A DNA stretch of 64,000 nt from Pseudomonas saxonica (lineage in GTDB: Bacteria; Pseudomonadota; Gammaproteobacteria; Pseudomonadales; Pseudomonadaceae): assembly GCF_007858365.1 (NCBI RefSeq), contig NZ_VFIO01000001.1, forward strand, positions 1,364,001-1,428,000. The letters run 5' to 3'. A program made the position numbers and the translations under genes. The notes under the pieces were generated by a model that was not told the DNA's origin, did no database searches, and was given only the letters and a program-made list of their open reading frames with translations. Positions 1 through 10,557 of the stretch are shown in pieces. Within the stretch, counting starts at the first letter, position 1; each line of letters starts with the position of its first letter.

Positions 1-760
1 ATCGGTAAATAAACCGATAAGCTACCTGCCCAACAGCCTCATTAAGCAACAGACCCGACTGCCAGATCGCCGAATATTCCGGCATCCAGCCTCCAAACGG
101 TCGCGCATTGTCTGCGCTCAAAAAACCCACTGGCGCAGGCACCACTTCAAATCCAGCCTGTTGGAAGCTCCACACTGAGCGCGGCATATGCCAGGCCTGG
201 GTGACCACGACCACACGCCTGATCCCCTGAGGCACTAGCACCCCAGCCGTCATTTGTGCGTTTTCCCAGGTCGTGCGGCTTTGCTCTTCCTTCCAGCGCA
301 CGGTCACGCCAAAGTCATCACGCAGCGAATCCGACATGATTTGGGCCTCGCTCGGCGGTGCGCCATGGTCCAGACCACCGCTGGTCAACACCGGCAGTCC
401 CGATGCCTTTGCCAATCTGGCCGCATAACGCATGCGCTCCAGTCCGAGCGTCGTGGGCTGATCGCTGCCCCACGCCGGATCAACCCGTTCGCGCCCCGCC
501 CCCAACACTACAATCGCATCCGCGCGCGCAGCCAGCGTTGACCATTCACTTTGCGCTAGCGCGGGTTCGCGCTCGATTGAGCGGGCAGCCCACTGCACCA
601 CCACCGGCAAACACATGAGCCATAAACAACCCACAGCTGCCGCAAACAGGGCACAGGCTATACGTGGGCGCGAATCCTTCAGCCACCAGGCAAGTGCCAG
701 TAGCAGCAGAAAAAGGCCAGGCGGCAAGAGAAGGTGTTTAACAACATATCGAATAGGCAT
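1..760 (-). CDS. YdcF/ElyC-family (DUF218) envelope protein, 3' end outside window
   Basis: I translated the minus strand from the ATG at 760, which follows a GGAGA Shine-Dalgarno; the frame stays open to the window edge, so the C-terminus is missing. The product begins with two hydrophobic segments (about residues 9-23 and 33-50), followed by a DUF218 core: ADAIVVLGAGRE, a TSGG turn, the TTWENA signature and VVVVTQAWHMPRS. That order is typical of the YdcF/SanA/ElyC family, inner-membrane proteins linked to envelope and peptidoglycan precursor homeostasis. The exact biochemical activity is not settled for the family. It is transcribed away from leuS. Family membership is firm; substrate is unknown. 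Confidence 0.85.
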   Translation of the reverse strand, partial: MPIRYVVKHLLLPPGLFLLLLALAWWLKDSRPRIACALFAAAVGCLWLMCLPVVVQWAARSIEREPALAQSEWSTLAARADAIVVLGAGRERVDPAWGSDQPTTLGLERMRYAARLAKASGLPVLTSGGLDHGAPPSEAQIMSDSLRDDFGVTVRWKEEQSRTTWENAQMTAGVLVPQGIRRVVVVTQAWHMPRSVWSFQQAGFEVVPAPVGFLSADNARPFGGWMPEYSAIWQSGLLLNEAVGQVAYRFIYR

Positions 761-916
761 CGAGCATCTCCATAGATGCCCGAAGCCTAAGGGGGCTGAC
801 TGGACTCATCAACAGGGCAGGCCACAATTGAACCCTCACGCCTGTTGCATCAACCCGGGAAGTACACGCTGGTGTACGATTTTGAACAAGGGTGCGATTT
901 GAATGGTCACTCACCC

Positions 917-1204
917 TTACTTTCCCTGCACCCTGTCTTTCAGCCAGATGACCTTGGCCTTATATGGGGTTTGTTGCGCACTCACACTGCTTTTGGGGCG
1001 TACATCAGCCTCACGCCCCATCCGGTTCAAATACACATTGATCAACTCTAACTCGGCACGACTCAAACCACGCAATTCCAAATCGACAGGCTGCTCATTA
1101 CGCAATTGCACTGCCGTACTTGCTGAATCAAGAGCCACACTCAAACGATCAATCAGCCGCTCGTACACCTGGGTTTTTATAACGGTTCGTTGCGTTTCTG
1201 GCAT
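917..1204 (-). CDS. Conserved hypothetical protein upstream of leuS
   Basis: A 95-residue product starting MPETQRT, rich in charged residues and predicted mostly helical (VYERLIDRLSVALD, then LSRAELELINVYLNRMG). It has no signal peptide, membrane segment or recognisable catalytic motif. It lies between the YdcF-family gene and leuS and is divergent from leuS, a position where Pseudomonas genomes carry a small conserved hypothetical gene. I assign no function. The reading frame has normal Pseudomonas codon use, which is the main reason to call it over the overlapping plus-strand frames. Confidence 0.6.
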   Translation of the reverse strand: MPETQRTVIKTQVYERLIDRLSVALDSASTAVQLRNEQPVDLELRGLSRAELELINVYLNRMGREADVRPKSSVSAQQTPYKAKVIWLKDRVQGK

Positions 1205-1266
1205 CCGTCCACCTCACTCTAAGAAACTGTATTCTCCCCCCAGATAGCTTAGCTGTGGTTCTAAAA

Positions 1267-1377
1267 CCGGTCAGGTACTGCGACCAACGGAGTCATGAGG
1301 TAATCAAGGTTTCCCTCGATAGAGTGGGGTCATGTATGCTACGGGACTTCCTGTAACCCCTGCTCCAACCTGACCGG
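1267..1377 (+). promoter_or_regulatory. leuS leader with long-range inverted repeat
   Basis: The 235-bp gap before leuS contains CCGGTCAGGT at 1267-1276 and its exact complement ACCTGACCGG at 1368-1377. In a leuS transcript the arms could pair and enclose a 91-nt loop just upstream of the gene. No oligo-U tract follows, so this is not a standard terminator, and I see no leucine-rich leader peptide. A regulatory role in leuS expression is inference. Confidence 0.35.
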
Positions 1378-1412
1378 GCGCGCAAACGCCTGAGTATGTT
1401 GAAGAGGATTAG

Positions 1413-4046
<2,634 letters not shown>

Positions 4047-4055
4047 ACAGGAACA

Positions 4056-4080
4056 GGCACCTGCAATGAATGCAGGTGCC
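4056..4080 (+). terminator. Perfect 10-bp stem-loop after leuS
   Basis: GGCACCTGCA at 4056-4065, a 5-nt loop, and the exact complement at 4071-4080, ten bases after the leuS stop. There is no U-tract, so it may be a partial terminator or an mRNA-stabilising hairpin between leuS and lptE rather than a strong terminator. Confidence 0.5.
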
Positions 4081-4136
4081 CATTAAAGCCTTCAGGGCCG
4101 CATCGTCGGCCTATCCGGTTTCAAGGGGAGCTACAC

Positions 4137-4742
4137 ATGATCAAACGCAATTTGCTGGTGATGGGTCTCGCTGTTCTGTTGAGCGCCTGCGGCTTTCAGC
4201 TGCGCGGTACCGGCACCAATCAACTGAGCATCACCGAGCTTGATGTGACTGCGCGCAATGCCTACGGCGATACCGTTCGCCAACTGCGTCAGGTATTGGA
4301 AAATAGCGGCGTCAAAATCACCGCCAGCGCACCTTACAAACTGGTACTGACCAGCGAGCAGGAATCCCAGCGCGCGGCCACTTACACAGGCGTCGGCGGC
4401 ACAGTTGAGTATCAATTGACCAACGTCTTGAACTACGAGATCGAAGGCCAGAACCACCTGCCTTTGCTCAGCAACAAAATCGAAGTTCATAAAATGTACT
4501 TGCAGGACACCAGCAACATCACAGGTTCTGATCAAGAAGCGGCCATGGCCAAGCAGGAAATGCGTCGCGAAGTCGTACAGCAGATGGTGCTGCGCCTTGA
4601 ACAGCTGACGCCTGAGAAACTGGCCGAACTGCAAAAACTGGCTGATGAACGGGCTCAAGCCGAAGCTGCCGCTATTGAAGCGGCCCGCAAGGCTCAAGAA
4701 GAAACCCCTCAGCAGTCGCCACTCGAACTGCAAGACCAGTAA
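4137..4742 (+). CDS. lptE: LPS-assembly lipoprotein LptE
   Basis: A 201-residue lipoprotein. The signal peptide MIKRNLLVMGLAVLLSAC ends in an LSAC|G lipobox, followed by GFQLRGTG, the characteristic start of mature LptE/RlpB. LptE plugs and stabilises the LptD beta-barrel that inserts lipopolysaccharide into the outer leaflet of the outer membrane. The start at 4137 has a GGGAG ribosome-binding site. The C-terminus is an Ala/Glu/Gln-rich helical tail after about residue 160, usual in pseudomonad LptE. The position between leuS and holA matches the conserved gammaproteobacterial order. Confidence 0.96.
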   Translation: MIKRNLLVMGLAVLLSACGFQLRGTGTNQLSITELDVTARNAYGDTVRQLRQVLENSGVKITASAPYKLVLTSEQESQRAATYTGVGGTVEYQLTNVLNYEIEGQNHLPLLSNKIEVHKMYLQDTSNITGSDQEAAMAKQEMRREVVQQMVLRLEQLTPEKLAELQKLADERAQAEAAAIEAARKAQEETPQQSPLELQDQ

Positions 4743-4749
4743 GGCATAC

Positions 4750-4767
4750 GGGGCGCGCAAGCGCCCC
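4750..4767 (+). terminator. lptE-holA intercistronic GNRA hairpin
   Basis: GGGGCGC at 4750-4756, a GCAA tetraloop and GCGCCCC at 4761-4767. It sits 7 nt after the lptE stop and 18 nt before the holA start. No U-tract follows, so it more likely modulates readthrough or mRNA stability between the two genes than ends transcription. Confidence 0.45.
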
Positions 4768-4785
4768 GTCATCTATCAAGCCCCT

Positions 4786-5823
4786 ATGAAACTCGCCCCC
4801 GCCCAACTTGCCAAACATCTGCAAGGCAGCCTTGCTCCGGTTTACATCGTCAGCGGTGATGATCCGTTGCTCTGCCAGGAAGCTGCAGATGCCATACGCA
4901 GCGCTGCCCGCCAACAGGGTTTCGATGAACGCCAGGTATTCAGTGCCGACGCCAGTTTTGACTGGGGTTCACTGTTGCAAGCTGGCGCGAGCATGTCGCT
5001 GTTTGCCGAAAAACGCCTGCTGGAACTGCGCCTGCCGTCGGGCAAGCCTGGTGACAAAGGTGCTGCGGCACTGATCGAGTATTGCTCGCGTCCGGCCGAA
5101 GACACCCTGCTGTTGATCAGCCTCCCCAAGCTTGACGGCAGCGCCCAAAAAACCAAATGGGGCAAAGCACTGGTTGAAGGCTCACATACCCAGTTCATTC
5201 AGATCTGGCCAGTGGACGCCAACCAGTTGCCGCAATGGATTCGCCAGCGCTTGTCACAGGCCGGCCTGACAGCCAGCCATGATGCCGTCGAGTTGATTGC
5301 TGCCCGGGTTGAAGGCAATTTGCTGGCCGCCGCACAAGAAGTCGAAAAGCTCAAACTGATGGCCGAAGAAGGCCAGATCACGGTTGAAACCGTGCAAGCG
5401 GCGGTGGCCGACAGTGCGCGCTTTGATGTGTTCGGCCTGGTCGATGCGGTGCTCAACGGTGAGGCCGCGCACGCTCTGCGTATGCTCGAAGGCCTGCGAG
5501 GTGAAGGGGTCGAACCGCCGGTCATCTTGTGGGCGCTGGCACGAGAACTACGGGTACTGGCCAATATTGCACTGCAATACAGTCAGGGCATCCCGCTGGA
5601 CAAAGCGTTCAGCCAGGCCAGACCGCCGGTATGGGACAAGCGCAAACCGTTGATGAGCAAAGCCTTGCAGCGCTATTCGGCGCAGCGCTGGGCCCAATTG
5701 CTAATGGATGCACAGCGTATTGATGCCCAAATCAAAGGGCAGGCGGCGGGTTCCGCCTGGAGCAGTCTGAGCCGATTGACCTCATTAATGTGTGGGCAAC
5801 GCCTGAACCTGCCAGCAGAGTGA
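4786..5823 (+). CDS. holA: DNA polymerase III delta subunit
   Basis: A 345-residue product starting MKLAPAQLAKHLQG. HolA is the delta subunit of the clamp loader; it opens the beta sliding clamp during replication. The N-terminal AAA-like domain carries PVYIVSGDDPLLCQEAAD, the characteristic opening of HolA, and the C-terminal collar domain includes FDVFGLVDAVLNG and WALARELRVLANIA. I chose the ATG at 4786 because the longer frame from 4645 would run backward through the lptE 3' end. It lies directly downstream of lptE, as in other gammaproteobacteria. Confidence 0.95.
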   Translation: MKLAPAQLAKHLQGSLAPVYIVSGDDPLLCQEAADAIRSAARQQGFDERQVFSADASFDWGSLLQAGASMSLFAEKRLLELRLPSGKPGDKGAAALIEYCSRPAEDTLLLISLPKLDGSAQKTKWGKALVEGSHTQFIQIWPVDANQLPQWIRQRLSQAGLTASHDAVELIAARVEGNLLAAAQEVEKLKLMAEEGQITVETVQAAVADSARFDVFGLVDAVLNGEAAHALRMLEGLRGEGVEPPVILWALARELRVLANIALQYSQGIPLDKAFSQARPPVWDKRKPLMSKALQRYSAQRWAQLLMDAQRIDAQIKGQAAGSAWSSLSRLTSLMCGQRLNLPAE

Positions 5824-5911
5824 CCTTAAGCCGCGCCTAACCTGACACTGGACAACCCAAAAAAACTGGCCGATGATTTGCGCTTGTTCAAACCATGCGA
5901 GAGTCACTGCC

Positions 5912-6061
5912 ATGAGCAAACGCCCCAACAAGGCCAAATCCATCGTCGCACAGCCCTTGTTCCGCAGCCGCCAGGAACGCCCCGCCAAAGGCAAAGGCAG
6001 CTATCGCCGCGAAGCCTTCCAGTCGAGAGACCGGGAGGCTTTTTACTTTCTGGCTGCCTGA
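5912..6061 (+). CDS. arfA: Alternative ribosome-rescue factor A
   Basis: A 49-residue basic protein starting MSKRPNKAKSI. The segment PLFRSRQERPAKGKGSYRR matches the conserved core of ArfA (PLFRxR...KGKGSYxRK), which recruits RF2 to release ribosomes stalled on non-stop mRNA when tmRNA rescue is insufficient. A strong GAGA-loop terminator hairpin with a T-tract lies inside the reading frame (6012-6044), before the stop codon. This mirrors the known ArfA autoregulation in which the gene's own mRNA is truncated so that tmRNA normally suppresses the product. Located between holA and the transglycosylase gene; easily missed because of its size. Confidence 0.85.
   Translation: MSKRPNKAKSIVAQPLFRSRQERPAKGKGSYRREAFQSRDREAFYFLAA
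6012..6044 (+). terminator. Intrinsic terminator inside arfA coding sequence
   Basis: AAGCCTTCC pairs with GGGAGGCTT (one G-U pair), extended across an A/C mismatch by GTC/GAC closing a GAGA tetraloop, followed by TTTTT at 6040-6044. It ends 14 nt before the arfA stop codon, so terminated transcripts lack a stop. In other proteobacteria arfA carries a terminator or RNase III hairpin in the same place. Confidence 0.85.
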
Positions 6062-6111
6062 CAGCGGGAATGATAAGGTCTGTACCTGATTTGCATTACC
6101 TGGACCTGAGC

Positions 6112-7425
6112 ATGCCCTTAAGCCATAAACGTGGTTGGCCGATGCGCCAACTGATTGCATCATTCAGCGCCATTCTTTTAGTCGCCTGCGCCGAAAAACC
6201 GACCGCGGCCGATGCTCAACCGTTGCCTGTAACGCCTGCCGCACCAGTGGTTACCACAGGTACACCCAACACAGACATGCCTGTCATTACGCCCGAGCAG
6301 AGCTTTAGCGAGTGGCAAGCCAAGTTCCGCGTACAGGCGCTTAACGCTGGTATCACCCCGCAGGTATTCGACAGCGCCTTTGCCGGCATTACCCCCGACA
6401 TGAGCGTGATCAAGGCTGACCGCAGCCAGCCCGAGTTCAGCCGCCCAGTCTGGGAATACCTAGACGGCGCCCTTTCGCCTTTACGTGTACGAAATGGCAA
6501 ACGCTTGCTGGAAGAAAACGCTGAGCTGCTGACCCGAATCGAGCAACGTTATGGCGTTGACCGTCAGGCGCTGGTCTCGGTCTGGGGCATGGAAAGCAAC
6601 TTCGGGACCTTCCAGGGCAACAATTCGGTCATCCGCTCTTTGGCGACGCTGGCTTATGAAGGTCGTCGTCCGGAGTTCGCGCAGAGCCAATTGATTGCAG
6701 CGCTAAAGATCATTCAGGAAGGCGACGTAACGCCCGAGAAAATGCGCGGTTCCTGGGCTGGCGCGATGGGCCAGACCCAATTCATACCCACGACCTATGA
6801 AACCCACGCCGTGGATTTTGATGGTGATGGCCGCCGGGATATCTGGAACAGCTCGGCAGACGCTCTGGCCTCCACTGCTCACTACTTGCAGAGTTCTGGC
6901 TGGAAGCAAGGACAGCCGTGGGGCTTTGAAGTCACGTTGCCTGAAGGCTTTGACTATGTTTTGGCCGATGGTGCCGTGCGTAAAAGTGTCAGTGAATGGC
7001 AGAAACTGGGCGTAACACTGCCTGCAGGCAAAACTCTACCTGCTGGAACTGAAGCGCTGACGGCCACCTTGCTGCTGCCGGCCGGTTACCGGGGGCCAGC
7101 GTTTTTGGTGCTGGATAACTTCCGCGCCATCCTTCGATACAACAATTCATCGTCCTACGCACTGGCGGTAGGTTTGTTGTCTGAGCGTTTTGGGGGTGGT
7201 GGTACTATTTTGGGCGACTGGCCCAAAGATGATCGCCCGCTAAGTCGTACTGAACGCGTTGAGTTGCAAACCCTGCTGAACCAACGCAACTACGATGCCG
7301 GCAACCCGGACGGCATTATCGGCGCCAATACCCGTAAAGCGATTCGCAGTGCGCAGCAGGCATTAGGGTGGCCGGCAGACGGTTATCCGTCACATAAGCT
7401 GCTGGAAAGTTTGCGCAGTCAGTAA
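6112..7425 (+). CDS. Lytic murein transglycosylase, MltB family with peptidoglycan-binding domain (SltB3-like)
   Basis: A 437-residue predicted lipoprotein; the signal ends LLVAC|A near residue 27. The catalytic domain has VSVWGMESNFGTFQG with the catalytic Glu, GSWAGAMGQTQFIPTTYE, and a DFDGDGRRDIWNSSADALAS segment typical of family 3 lytic transglycosylases. The C-terminus (RTERVELQTLLNQRNYDAG to the end) is a PG_binding_1 domain. It cleaves the MurNAc-GlcNAc bond, forming 1,6-anhydro ends. The domain order and the place just after holA/arfA match P. aeruginosa SltB3. An internal ATG at 6142 is an alternative start that keeps the signal peptide. Confidence 0.9.
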   Translation: MPLSHKRGWPMRQLIASFSAILLVACAEKPTAADAQPLPVTPAAPVVTTGTPNTDMPVITPEQSFSEWQAKFRVQALNAGITPQVFDSAFAGITPDMSVIKADRSQPEFSRPVWEYLDGALSPLRVRNGKRLLEENAELLTRIEQRYGVDRQALVSVWGMESNFGTFQGNNSVIRSLATLAYEGRRPEFAQSQLIAALKIIQEGDVTPEKMRGSWAGAMGQTQFIPTTYETHAVDFDGDGRRDIWNSSADALASTAHYLQSSGWKQGQPWGFEVTLPEGFDYVLADGAVRKSVSEWQKLGVTLPAGKTLPAGTEALTATLLLPAGYRGPAFLVLDNFRAILRYNNSSSYALAVGLLSERFGGGGTILGDWPKDDRPLSRTERVELQTLLNQRNYDAGNPDGIIGANTRKAIRSAQQALGWPADGYPSHKLLESLRSQ

Positions 7426-7428
7426 GCG

Positions 7429-7543
7429 CCCTCACCCCAGCCCTCTCCCAAAGGGAGAGGGAGCTTGATGGGGGTGTCGCGCAAATTTGCTTTTGCTTTT
7501 GCTTTTAGTCCCCTCTCCCTATGGGAGAGGGTTAGGGTGAGGG
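7429..7543. repeat. CCCTCACCC-type palindromic element, copy A
   Basis: A 115-bp element with inverted ends: CCCTCACCCCAGCCCTCTCCC at the left, matched at the right by GGGAGAGGGTTAGGGTGAGGG. Each end also carries its own short CCCTCTCCC/GGGAGAGGG hairpin. The interior has a TTTGCTTTTGCTTTT tract. It separates the convergent transglycosylase and LD-carboxypeptidase genes, and its right end encodes the last codons and stop of the latter. Confidence 0.8.
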
Positions 7544-8503
7544 GCTTTTGATTCTGACGGTATCAACCACCGCCTGCTCAAGTACCAGTTGCTGTTCATC
7601 CGCATCCAGGCGCACCTGAGCCCCCATTGGCAACGTCAGGTTGGGATCACAGTGCCCACTGCGCCAGCCAGACAAAATCGGAACGCCCAACGGCCCCAAT
7701 TCCTGTGTGAGCAAACGCTCCAGCGCCAACCCATCAACCCCGGCAACATCCCCAACCAATACCCCACGAACCCGTTCGAGTTTGCCGGCCAATCGTAACT
7801 GCGTGAGCAACCGATCAACCCGGTACAGCGGCTCGTTCACATCTTCGATAAACAGGATGATGTCGTCCGAATCCAGCTCAAACGCCGTGCCCATAGCGGC
7901 ACAGATCATCGACAGATTGCCGCCCAGCAGTCGGCCACTGGCCGAACCCGGTGCCAGGGTAGTCAGCGGATACGCGCAAGGGTGCTCCAACACTGCACCT
8001 TGCTGCCCCGTGAGCATACGCAGCAGTGAAGATTGAGTCGGCTCTTGTTTACCACCCAACAGATCCGCATTCAGCATTGCCCCGTGAAAGGTCACGAAGC
8101 CTGCGTAACGGGTGATCGCCAGATGCAGTGCGGTGATGTCGCTGTAGCCTACAAAAGGCTTGGGATGGCGGCGTAGCAGCTCAAAATCGATACCGTCCAG
8201 CAAGCGAGGACTGCCGTAGCCGCCGCGCAGGCAAAAGATGGCATCAATGCTGTCGTCGGCAAAGGCCGCGTGCAGATCACGCAAACGCACGGCGTCTGAA
8301 CCGGCCAGATAGCCGTCTTTCTCCCACACACCGTCAAACACCCGCAGCGAGTAGCCGTGGGCGTTCACCCATTGGGTGGCGCGTTCAAGATCAAGTTCAG
8401 CGGGACCTGCCGGGGCAATCAGGCCGATCACCCCGCCAGCGGGAAGCGCGGGTACCGCGCTGTGAACCTTGTAAGTCACGGGCGCGGTAAGCCGGCTGTT
8501 CAT
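7532..8503 (-). CDS. ldcA: LD-carboxypeptidase (muramoyltetrapeptide carboxypeptidase)
   Basis: A serine peptidase of family S66, 323 residues from the ATG at 8503. The family removes the terminal D-Ala from murein tetrapeptides during cytoplasmic peptidoglycan recycling. The nucleophile elbow is GYSDITALH, the catalytic Glu lies in FIEDVNEPLYR and the His in GHCDPNLTLPMG; the N-terminal IGLIAPAGPA is also typical. A GTG 12 nt upstream would overlap the lipA stop; I prefer the ATG, 5 bp clear of lipA. The final residues SPSP and the stop codon are encoded by repeat element A, suggesting the original 3' end was replaced. Confidence 0.92.
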   Translation of the reverse strand: MNSRLTAPVTYKVHSAVPALPAGGVIGLIAPAGPAELDLERATQWVNAHGYSLRVFDGVWEKDGYLAGSDAVRLRDLHAAFADDSIDAIFCLRGGYGSPRLLDGIDFELLRRHPKPFVGYSDITALHLAITRYAGFVTFHGAMLNADLLGGKQEPTQSSLLRMLTGQQGAVLEHPCAYPLTTLAPGSASGRLLGGNLSMICAAMGTAFELDSDDIILFIEDVNEPLYRVDRLLTQLRLAGKLERVRGVLVGDVAGVDGLALERLLTQELGPLGVPILSGWRSGHCDPNLTLPMGAQVRLDADEQQLVLEQAVVDTVRIKSPSP

Positions 8504-8507
8504 CGTA

Positions 8508-9548
8508 TCAAGCACCTACCAGCATGTTTTTGACCAGTTTGGCCTGCTCATCGGCGTGGTAAGAAGAACGTACCAGCGGGCCCGACGCTACGTTTTTGAA
8601 GCCCATTTTGTAGCCTTCTTCGGCAAACCAGGCAAAGGTGTCCGGGTGCACAAAACGTTGAACCGGCAAGTGGCTGCGCGACGGTTGCAGGTATTGACCC
8701 AGTGTCAACATGTCGATGTCGTGTTCACGCATGCGCTTCATCACTTCAATGACTTCTTCGTCTGTCTCGCCCAGGCCCAGCATCAAGCCGGATTTGGTCG
8801 GGATATGCGGCATCATTTGCTTGAAGCGCTGCAACAACGTCAGCGACCACTGGTAGTCGGAACCCGGACGCGCAGCCTTGTACAGACGCGGAACGGTTTC
8901 GAGGTTGTGGTTGAATACGTCAGGTGGCTCGGCAGCGGTGATTTCCAGCGCTACATCCATACGGCCGCGGTAATCCGGCACCAGCGTTTCGAGCAGCACG
9001 TTCGGCGACAGTTTGCGAATTTCACGAATGCAGTCAGCAAAGTGCTGAGCACCGCCATCACGCAGATCGTCTCGGTCCACCGAGGTGATCACCACGTACT
9101 TCAAGCCCAGGTCAGCAATGGCAATCGCCAGGCTTTCTGGCTCGTTGACGTCCAAAGGCTTGGGACGACCGTGGCCCACGTCGCAGAACGGGCAACGACG
9201 GGTGCAGATGTCACCCATGATCATGAACGTCGCCGTACCGCCCGAGAAGCACTCGCCCAGGTTCGGGCAGGAGGCCTCTTCGCACACGCTGTGCAGCTTG
9301 TGCTTACGCAGCAAGGCCTTGATACGGTCGACTTCAGGCGAAACCGGAATGCGCACACGAATCCAGTCCGGCTTCTTCGGCAGTTCTGTCGTCGGGATGA
9401 TTTTTACCGGGATACGCGCAACCTTCTCGGCACCGCGCAATTTGACGCCGGTCTCAACCTTGGAACGGGCCTCGTTCGCACGGGCCACACGTTCGGAGAT
9501 ATCCAGCGTAGGGATCAGGGTTTGAACAGCGTCTTGCGCAGTAGTCAT
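8508..9548 (-). CDS. lipA: Lipoyl synthase
   Basis: A radical-SAM enzyme of 346 residues that inserts two sulfur atoms into the protein-bound octanoyl chain to make lipoate. The auxiliary [4Fe-4S] cluster ligands appear in [12 protein letters not shown] and the radical-SAM cluster motif is CTRRCPFC. The C-terminus contains the lipoyl synthase [13 protein letters not shown] and [10 protein letters not shown] motifs. I start at [11 protein letters not shown] (9548), since the longer frame runs into the lipB 3' end. It follows lipB by one base on the same strand, so octanoyl transfer and sulfur insertion are co-transcribed. Confidence 0.97.
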   Translation of the reverse strand: MTTAQDAVQTLIPTLDISERVARANEARSKVETGVKLRGAEKVARIPVKIIPTTELPKKPDWIRVRIPVSPEVDRIKALLRKHKLHSVCEEASCPNLGECFSGGTATFMIMGDICTRRCPFCDVGHGRPKPLDVNEPESLAIAIADLGLKYVVITSVDRDDLRDGGAQHFADCIREIRKLSPNVLLETLVPDYRGRMDVALEITAAEPPDVFNHNLETVPRLYKAARPGSDYQWSLTLLQRFKQMMPHIPTKSGLMLGLGETDEEVIEVMKRMREHDIDMLTLGQYLQPSRSHLPVQRFVHPDTFAWFAEEGYKMGFKNVASGPLVRSSYHADEQAKLVKNMLVGA

Positions 9549-9549
9549 A

Positions 9550-10203
9550 TCAATCGATTCCGCCCGTAAGGGTCGTCTGCTCAGCATAGTCGAGGTGTTT
9601 GACGAGTTGCGCACGCAGCCTCGCAACGACCTCGGCAAATTGAATCGGCCCTGCACGGTCACGCAACTGGGTCATCGCCAGCCCCGCGTAGCCACAGGGG
9701 TTAATCCGTCGAAACGGTTCCAGGTCCATGTCCACATTCAGGGCCAGACCATGGAAAGAGCAGCCATTGCGAATCCGCAGGCCCAAGGAGGCAATCTTGT
9801 CGCCCTCCACGTACACACCCGGAGCATCAGCCTTGGCCGCCGCACTCACGCCATAGCTGGCGAGCAGGTCAATCAGGCAAATTTCCATCCGGCTGACCAG
9901 TTCTCGTACACCAAAGCCCAAACGGCGTACATCCAGCAACAGGTAAGCCACAAGTTGGCCAGGGCCATGATACGTCACCTGACCACCGCGGTCCGACTTG
10001 ACGACCGGAATATCGCCCGGCAACAACAGGTGTTCGGCCTTGCCTGCCTGACCTTGGGTAAACACAGGCGGATGCTGCACCAGCCAGACTTCGTCTTGCG
10101 TGTCCGGCTTGAGCTTGCGCTCGTCGGTGAACCGCTGCATCGCTTGCCAGGTCGGCTCATAGTCAGCCAGGCCCAGCTCGCGAAACCCCAAGACCTGCGA
10201 CAT
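9550..10203 (-). CDS. lipB: Octanoyl-[acyl-carrier-protein]:protein N-octanoyltransferase
   Basis: LipB moves octanoate from acyl-carrier protein to the lipoyl domains of 2-oxoacid dehydrogenases and the glycine cleavage H protein. The 217-residue product shows [18 protein letters not shown] near residue 70, [11 protein letters not shown] with the catalytic lysine near residue 135, and [10 protein letters not shown] with the catalytic cysteine near residue 170. The ATG at 10203 overlaps the ybeD stop as TGATG, which suggests translational coupling. lipA follows directly. Confidence 0.97.
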   Translation of the reverse strand: MSQVLGFRELGLADYEPTWQAMQRFTDERKLKPDTQDEVWLVQHPPVFTQGQAGKAEHLLLPGDIPVVKSDRGGQVTYHGPGQLVAYLLLDVRRLGFGVRELVSRMEICLIDLLASYGVSAAAKADAPGVYVEGDKIASLGLRIRNGCSFHGLALNVDMDLEPFRRINPCGYAGLAMTQLRDRAGPIQFAEVVARLRAQLVKHLDYAEQTTLTGGID

Positions 10204-10478
10204 CACAGCACCATGTGCACGAAGCCGGTGGCACGCAATTCGCTGTTGATGTTGTAAAGCTGGTCTTGATCAGTCGCAACAATGTGCAACTGGATCGTGG
10301 TGTATTTGCCGTTGGTGCTCTGGCGTTCGTCCACACGCTCATCGTTGACCGTCGCGTGCTTTCGCATGATTTCGATGATTTTGTCCTTGTTGCCCACACC
10401 CGTGTCGCTGATGACCTTAACCGGATAATCAGTCACTGGGAATTCGATCTTTGGCGCCTTTACTTCGGTATCGCTCAT
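10203..10478 (-). CDS. ybeD: DUF493/YbeD family protein
   Basis: A 91-residue cytoplasmic protein starting [22 protein letters not shown]. The [11 protein letters not shown] opening and the C-terminal pattern ending ATGFVHMVL are typical of DUF493 (YbeD), a small ACT-like-fold family encoded between dacA and lipB in many gammaproteobacteria. Its molecular role is not established; synteny suggests a link to lipoate metabolism. It overlaps lipB by one base. A longer frame reaching 10637 overlaps the end of dacA, so I use the internal ATG. Confidence 0.9.
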   Translation of the reverse strand: MSDTEVKAPKIEFPVTDYPVKVISDTGVGNKDKIIEIMRKHATVNDERVDERQSTNGKYTTIQLHIVATDQDQLYNINSELRATGFVHMVL

Positions 10479-10557
10479 GGCGTATTGGCCTCGTAAGCCG
10501 AGAACTACAGAGATAACCCCGCGCCGTGTCAGCGCGAGGTCATACAGGTGGCTGTAA

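Noticed and set aside
5878..6141. N-terminal extension of the SltB3-like transglycosylase to 5878
   Set aside because: It would run through arfA and its terminator and displace the lipoprotein signal from the N-terminus.
8556..9569. 337-codon plus-strand frame over lipA
   Set aside because: A shadow of lipA, which has all iron-sulfur motifs on the minus strand.
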